NCBI RefSeq assembly: GCF_007655135.1
Contig: NC_045127.1
Coordinates: 17,889,699-17,953,698, forward strand
Origin: Punica granatum
Taxonomy: Eukaryota; Streptophyta; Magnoliopsida; Myrtales; Lythraceae
Reading direction: 5' to 3'
Length of the DNA stretch: 64,000 nt
The notes below the pieces were generated by a model. The model did no database searches. It was not told the DNA's origin and worked only from the letters and a program-made list of their open reading frames with translations. Of this stretch, positions 58,688 through 64,000 are shown in pieces. Both the position numbers and the translations under genes were made by a program. Position 1 is the first letter of the stretch, and every line of letters starts with the position of its first letter.

Positions 58688-59632
58688 TAATATCTACTTT
58701 CGGTACGTATCATGATATTCGGAAACCCATCGAGGCACGACTAATCTAATTCGAGTCGAGTCGATCAACAAAGGGATAAAACTTTCTCAAGATGAATTTT
58801 CTCCATTCAACAATTAATATTTTCATACAATCAAAATATGAGAATGGATATATATTAATAATGTTGGAAAGTATTAAAAAAAGTTAATATAGCGTGCTAA
58901 TTTTAGAACTGACTGAACACTCTAATTTTGAAATTTTCTCAATTTTGTGAACATATATGAACGTGATGGAAAAATAAATGAGAAAAATTAGTTAAATGAT
59001 GTTACAAAATAAGTATGAAAACACAAAAAATTGTGTGAAATTTTAAAATAATGATTAAATAGCACATGAAAGGAAAGGAAAAAGTAAGGGATGTATTTGA
59101 ATAAAAAGCGCAGGATTAGAACTTAGAAGGAAAAAATGCAACAAATTAAAAAATATAGTAAGTTATAGAAATTAAAAGGAAATTTTAATAAAGCATACAT
59201 TGAAATCCATGAAATCATGCGACTCCCTCAGGTTTAGACGAACTGATATTAATGTATGATAAAAAAGATAAAATACATATTTCAAATTAGATGGTTAAAA
59301 ATAGATCTAAATAGCTTTTATTTAGGATTATTACCCTAAAAATCATAAACTTTCAAAAATTCCCATATTTATCAATTTTTTATTTTTTGACCTGTAAATT
59401 CACAAAATTTCACTCCGTTATCACATCTACCAAAACATCAATTCCTCCATTAATAATACCGACGTTGACAATAATGGTGCTAACGTGGCAAATGGAGTCT
59501 GAATTGACGTTCTTTTTGTTTCCAAAAAATCACAATCTTTTAAACGTCAAACGATGAAACGGTCTCGAGGGTTGGACCGCCGAAGTTCTATCCACGGGTG
59601 CTTGACTTGTACACCTTGAAGCTTTGTAATGG
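58688..59632. other. Intergenic sequence with a possible lone MULE end
   Basis: AT-rich sequence without genes. From about 59330 to 59530 the composition and phrases (ATTACCCTAAAAATCATAAAC; CTCCGTTATCACATC; GCTAACGTGGC) resemble the outer ends of plant Mutator-like elements, but I find no inverted partner in the window. Confidence 0.35.
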
Positions 59633-59878
59633 ATGGAGCGGCTGATCTGTCAGCTCGAGCAGTATGCAACTGAGCTGCTAGCCGTCTTGCATGGGATGCA
59701 AGTAATTCAGCTGATGCAGCTGAGTGATGATAGAACGTCCAGCCTTAAAGCTGAAGTGAAGAGATTGCTCGATCTTTGCTTGGAAGCGAGAAACAATGGA
59801 GAAGATGGAACCAATAGATCTGGATGTAAGGTGAAAGGTGTTGTGCTGGTGATAGGCTCACGAACTAGAACTGGGTAA
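59633..59878 (+). other. Short unrecognised ORF with coiled-coil character
   Basis: 81 codons starting MERLICQLEQYATELLAVLH, with a heptad-like spacing of Leu and Glu/Lys over its first 55 residues. I do not recognise it. It abuts LTR-like sequence, so it may be a fragment of a retrotransposon gag-like ORF or chance. No RNA-processing or promoter signal supports a gene. Confidence 0.25.
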
Positions 59879-59879
59879 G

Positions 59880-60400
59880 AAAGAAGGGTGGAGGGTAGAA
59901 CCAACAAAACTCACTCGATAAGATGACTCGCCACGAGTAAGAAAAGTCGGGTTGATTCGCCACGCTCAAGGAAGAGCGATAAGAATCGGGGTTTTCGCCA
60001 CTAAACAAGGAACTTGTTTAGATAAGAAAGAGAAGAAACGCTCTAAGCAATTTCATTCAAATATTCATCAAAGTCTGTCTCTCTTCGCCTCTTACAATAT
60101 GTGCATATTTATATAGAGAGAATACACCTCCATTGACTCTAGAATAGGAAACTGACATCTAATAATATAGGAAACTGATATCTGATATCCTCTAGATTAC
60201 TTTCCTAAAATAGAGTAATACAATAATCTGAAATAGGAAACTTAAGATTGCTGACTCAATCTAATATAAGAAATAATATCTAATTAAGGGAAACTATATC
60301 ATAGCAATATAGGAAACTCAATATCTAATTAAGCTAAATTCTTATTTTGGAGTCTTCTAGAATGAGTGTCTGGACCCGAAAATTCGAATACATGTTGGGT
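59880..60400 (-). repeat. LTR-like sequence
   Basis: On the minus strand an AT-rich part with repeated 'tcagtttcctat' is followed by a TATA box context (CTCTATATAAATATGCAC at about 60110), then a leader-like part and GC-richer sequence with 'gtggcgaatcaacccg'. That order resembles the promoter side of a plant LTR. There is no second copy, no clean TG...CA end and no primer site, so the assignment is tentative. Confidence 0.35.
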
Positions 60401-63400
60401 TGCAATCCGAAGCACATCAGCTGGAATTTAGCTATTTAGGTGCATGTCCGGGAATGTAGATATTGGAAGAGCATGGTGTGAAAAAAGAGATATTGAAAAG
60501 TGCGAAGCAAGTATTGAGATATCGAAAAACGATGCTAAATTGAAATGACAAAAAAATGTAAAGGAAAAGTAATGGTAAATTGGGGTAAAGCCGGTTTGCG
60601 TTTGTGTTGTCGAGAGACTTACAATGATGACATCTTCATTCTTATTGGGTGGACTTAGGAACCCTAATCGACCAGAAATTCGGCCTTATTACAAGGAAAT
60701 AAGCAATAAAATTCGTGCTATGCTAGCAACTAGCTAAACTAGCAAATATGAATATCCATCTAGCCTAAGATAAGGAAATTGCAAGGTTGAGATGATCCAC
60801 TTGCTAAAAATTCTAGCAATCTCCATATGAACGATCCTTTGTCCAAGAAAATGTTCCCAAACGCCGGATGAGGGCACCAGCCGTGCCTCAGTTGCTCCAA
60901 GCGAACTTATTGACTCAAATAAGGAAAAAAGATTGAACTAGTTTCCTCACTTAGCTAATGACCGTATATGTCGCGTAACTCTCCATGCCTAAGGAAACAA
61001 CTATCGCTGCCATGTAGAGTAACGTACTCATCCTCATGCATGTCCAAATTCGCACATTAACATCATATTGGAAAGAATCGGATTCTTTTCCTTATGAGAG
61101 CTAGCAGCCATGCTCATAGCTAACTGACCTGATCAGCCCAGCTAAAGGTTTCCATGACTTTCTTCCTCGAATATCCTTCCCACCAGCGGCTGTTCAAGTG
61201 GTAGTGCCGTGAATTCTCGAGTCGGGTCTTCAAGTCTTCGATCATGAGCTGCCTCTTAACATGGGCCTCTTCATGTATCCAAAAATGCAAATGTCGAGTC
61301 GTGGGCCTTAAATGAATCCTAATTCGACTAATTGAGCTCCTTAAGTTATCACGTCCATCACGGGCTTGTAATGGCCGTTTGGTGTGAAAAACAAGTGTAA
61401 ACAGTTTGTTATTTTGTCTGCAAATTACATGAAGAGGTTTAAAGGAAGTCACCTTGGATTGTTTTATTGCCAGAAGTGCCAACGAATGAGTTGCCGATGA
61501 ATGAATAACTTAATTCAAGGAGTATAAGATCAATTCGTTGCCAAACTCGTTCGATGATATTTTTGGGGGCCGAAGATAATTAATTCTACTTGTATACGTC
61601 TCCGAAAGTAAGGTAACTTATTTTCAGAGAGAGAAACAGAAAAGTTGGCCTTTTTATCAGTCAACGAAGTCATGTCTATCTGGTCTCCTTGACCCGAGTT
61701 TCGATTTTAGCGATATCCATTCCTTCTCTCAGGCTCGAGCTCCGCCTGGGTCTTCCTTCCCCATCTCACACAGGCGTCCGGCCGGGAGTGTCGGCTCTTT
61801 ACTCTGTTTGGACCATAACACTTGCAACAAGCTTGACTTTAACCAAAAAAAAAAAAAGAGTGTGATCGATTATACACTTAAGAGGGCGTCGCCATCAGAA
61901 TAAAGAGAGGAAACTATAAAAGGAATATCAGAGAGAAGATCCCATCTTCGCAATTTAGTACGGCGGCTTGTCTTTTCCCATGAAATACCTTTACTCTCTT
62001 GATCGTCTAATCGGCCTCCGTGGTCATTTTTTGAACTTGCCAAAGTGATTGGATATTATTCTTCAGTGATGTACGTATCTTTTCAGAATTTTAAAACGTA
62101 ATGCAAAGGAATGAGCTGCAGTCTAGATTAGCAGTTCGCATATATCTTAATTACTTGATTATTATATTTGATAACGTGCTCGGACATATATATTCTAACT
62201 CCCGAGCCATGCGCCTTAGACGTAAGGACATACACTGAGCCAAGTGGATCATGTTCTTGGTTGAAGTGGACTGAGGCTCAATCTTAAGAAAACTGGTCAA
62301 CCATGGAAGCACCTGGGCATCAATTCTTGCCCGTGGACAACTGATCCGACTGGCCCCAATTAGTTAGCCATCACCAATTGCAACAACATAACGATTTCAG
62401 GAGGAGACCTTTCGTTACACGGATCACTTAGTTGGTAAATACATGACAATGTAACGAATCACTTTGTTCGTAAGTACATGACAATAGTAGCTAATAAGGT
62501 TGTTGTACCTGTCAATGTGTTGAGCAAATCATAGCAATCAGTCCATAGAACAGGCCACATATCCTTAATTAAGCTAAGCAAAGCAGGGAACCAAGGAAAT
62601 ATAGAACGGAAATCTGTACTTCTAACCTATTACCTTTGGACACGTTTATGTTTTAGCCCACTATGAAAGTATATATATTTAAGTTTTTAAAACCTTTTGT
62701 TTTTTACTTTATTTGAGAAAAGAGAATTAACCTTTTATTTTTATTTTTATATTTTGAAAATATACCCATCTCATGTAATATAGTGATGACACCTCATCTG
62801 ATTATATACGTTATGATTTCTATGATTCTATTTACGATTCTCCATACTTTCAATGTTTGTACTCGCGTTCTCTTATATATTTAAGTTTCTTTTGACTCAC
62901 GTCTCTCAAGTGGATTAATAAGTGAATTAAAAGACTTAATTTGAAAAAAAGAAAAATGATGGTGACACATGGATTACTTGACTTCAATGATTGTTGGGGA
63001 TCAATTCTTATATATGATTTAATTCAGTTTATATCAATTTGGTTCAATTCAATTATAAATGAATTATGTTATTTAAAATTATCATGAGTATGTTTAATCG
63101 AAATAAATTGAATTATATTATTTATAATATATCTTTGAATGGAGTATTCTATTTTGAAAGGAATTTTGAAATCTAAAATTAAAGTCAAAACAACTAATTG
63201 AATTGAGTTCTAGTCAAATCTTCTTGATTTTGGCATGGTTCCGAATCTAACGGGGCAAATAATAAAATTTTAGTCTAACTTCTATTTCTTTTGTGGTCCA
63301 AATAGCATACTTTGAGTTTTCTTCAAATGAATCAAATTCTCATTAAGTAGGGAATTCCAGACGGAATGTTAATGATTTTATATGACAACGATGGCACAAT

Positions 63401-63500
63401 GAACTGGAAATTTATTTATTTATCAACACTGGAAGACTTAACAGCAATAGGCACTCAATAATTGAGCTGCTGTTTTCCTCGGGTTTTGCCAGATTGTTCA
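60401..63500. other. Intergenic sequence, no supported gene
   Basis: A 120-codon minus-strand ORF at 61120-61482 has no domain I recognise. A GC-richer patch at about 61680-61840 ends in a run of A (61847-61858) and may be the 3' end of a truncated LINE or other retroposon, but no target duplication was seen. From 61860 to 63480 the sequence is AT-rich, and its last part is probably the 3' untranslated region and downstream flank of the P450 gene. Confidence 0.4.
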
Positions 63501-64000
63501 TCAAAAGCATGGTTTTGCCACGAGAACGAGTTCAGCTCGGCGGTGCATTGTGAGGCCGAATACTTCGGTCATGTCCAGATCTTCCGGCTTAACTCCCGAG
63601 GGAAGCTCCCAATCAAAACTATGGAGAAGCTGAGCTAGAGCGAGCTCGACAGTGACCAATCCAAACATAATACCTGGGCACATTCTTCTGCCAGTGCCAA
63701 ATGGTATCAGCTCAAAGTCCTGCCCTTTATAGTCAATGGTGCTGTTGAGGAATCTCTCCGGCTTAAATTCCTCGGGGTTCTCCCAGGCCAGTGGATCTCT
63801 TCCTATAGACCACGCATTGATGTAGAACCGAGTTTTTGTGGGAATTCTATACGCATCCACGGCGATTTCTTCCATTGACTCTCTCGGGACTAAGACTGGA
63901 GCAGGAGGGTGCAGTCGGAAGATCTCTTTGATCACAGCATTCAGATAGGGCATCTGAGGAACGTCAGTCTCGAGTACAAACTCTCTCTCCCCAACGACAC
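63501..64000 (-). CDS. Cytochrome P450, CYP71 clan, C-terminal part (runs off the right edge)
   Basis: The frame is open to the window edge and ends at TGA 63503-63501, showing about 165 C-terminal residues. In order: the K-helix ExxR as KEIFRLHPPAP, then VPRES, the PERF motif in PEEFKPERF, the heme-binding loop FGTGRRMCPG with the Cys thiolate ligand, and the C-terminal ELALAQLLHSFDWELP. All canonical residues are present. This is the usual second exon of an A-type plant P450, an ER-membrane monooxygenase of specialised metabolism that takes electrons from cytochrome P450 reductase. The substrate cannot be told; sequence style fits CYP71-like subfamilies. The first exon and promoter lie outside the window. 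Confidence 0.95.
   Translation of the reverse strand, partial: VVGEREFVLETDVPQMPYLNAVIKEIFRLHPPAPVLVPRESMEEIAVDAYRIPTKTRFYINAWSIGRDPLAWENPEEFKPERFLNSTIDYKGQDFELIPFGTGRRMCPGIMFGLVTVELALAQLLHSFDWELPSGVKPEDLDMTEVFGLTMHRRAELVLVAKPCF

Noticed and set aside
61120..61482. 120-codon ORF on the minus strand as a gene
   Set aside because: It starts and ends without recognisable domain, codon pattern or splice context, within repeat-like sequence; kept only as part of the intergenic description.

Overview
The window is nuclear DNA from a flowering plant, most likely a eudicot. Supporting signs are a GATA-type transcription factor with a plant-style intron, a CYP71-clan cytochrome P450, a small nuclear gene of the NUCLEAR FUSION DEFECTIVE 6 (NFD6) type, and plant lineages of LTR retrotransposons, L1-type LINEs, SINEs and Mutator-like DNA transposons. 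I cannot name the species from sequence alone. About two thirds of the window is transposon-derived; only three host genes are well supported.

Layout. 1-16188: one large minus-strand Ty3/gypsy element of the Tat/Ogre type, cut by the left window edge. It has 3.0-kb LTRs, an extra ORF upstream of gag, gag-protease, a candidate 210-bp intron, reverse transcriptase with two RNase H domains, integrase, and a 28-29-bp tandem array near its 3' end. It carries at least seven in-frame stops. 16189-19392: a decayed minus-strand L1-type LINE into which the gypsy element inserted. 19393-22228: 3' half of a minus-strand Ty1/copia element with a 1.9-kb LTR. 22733-27845: a structurally complete plus-strand Ty1/copia element with 231-bp LTRs and a perfect 5-bp target duplication, but broken coding. 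30917-33166: a GATA zinc-finger gene (two coding exons, 384 aa). 35751-36209: a SINE and a MITE. 38313-41774: a lone LTR related to the Ogre-type LTR. 41985-48078: a plus-strand L1-type LINE with ORF1, ORF2 and poly(A) tail. 48467-49461: a small Mutator-like non-autonomous element. 50147-50328: a tRNA-derived SINE with a perfect 13-bp target duplication.

54130-54579: the NFD6-like gene (92 aa, two coding exons, apparent GC-AG intron). 54728-58678: a 3.95-kb Mutator-like element with a perfect 9-bp target duplication. It has no visible transposase and carries a GRF-type zinc-finger coding region, so it looks like a Pack-MULE. It lies about 150 bp upstream of the NFD6-like start codon. 59633-61860: unclassified repeat-like sequence. 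63501-64000: the 3' end of a CYP71-clan P450 gene on the minus strand, running off the right edge.

The host genes show no functional link to each other. The interest lies in the nested transposon history, the architecture of the Ogre-type element, and the gene-capturing MULE placed in the 5' region of a small organelle-related gene.
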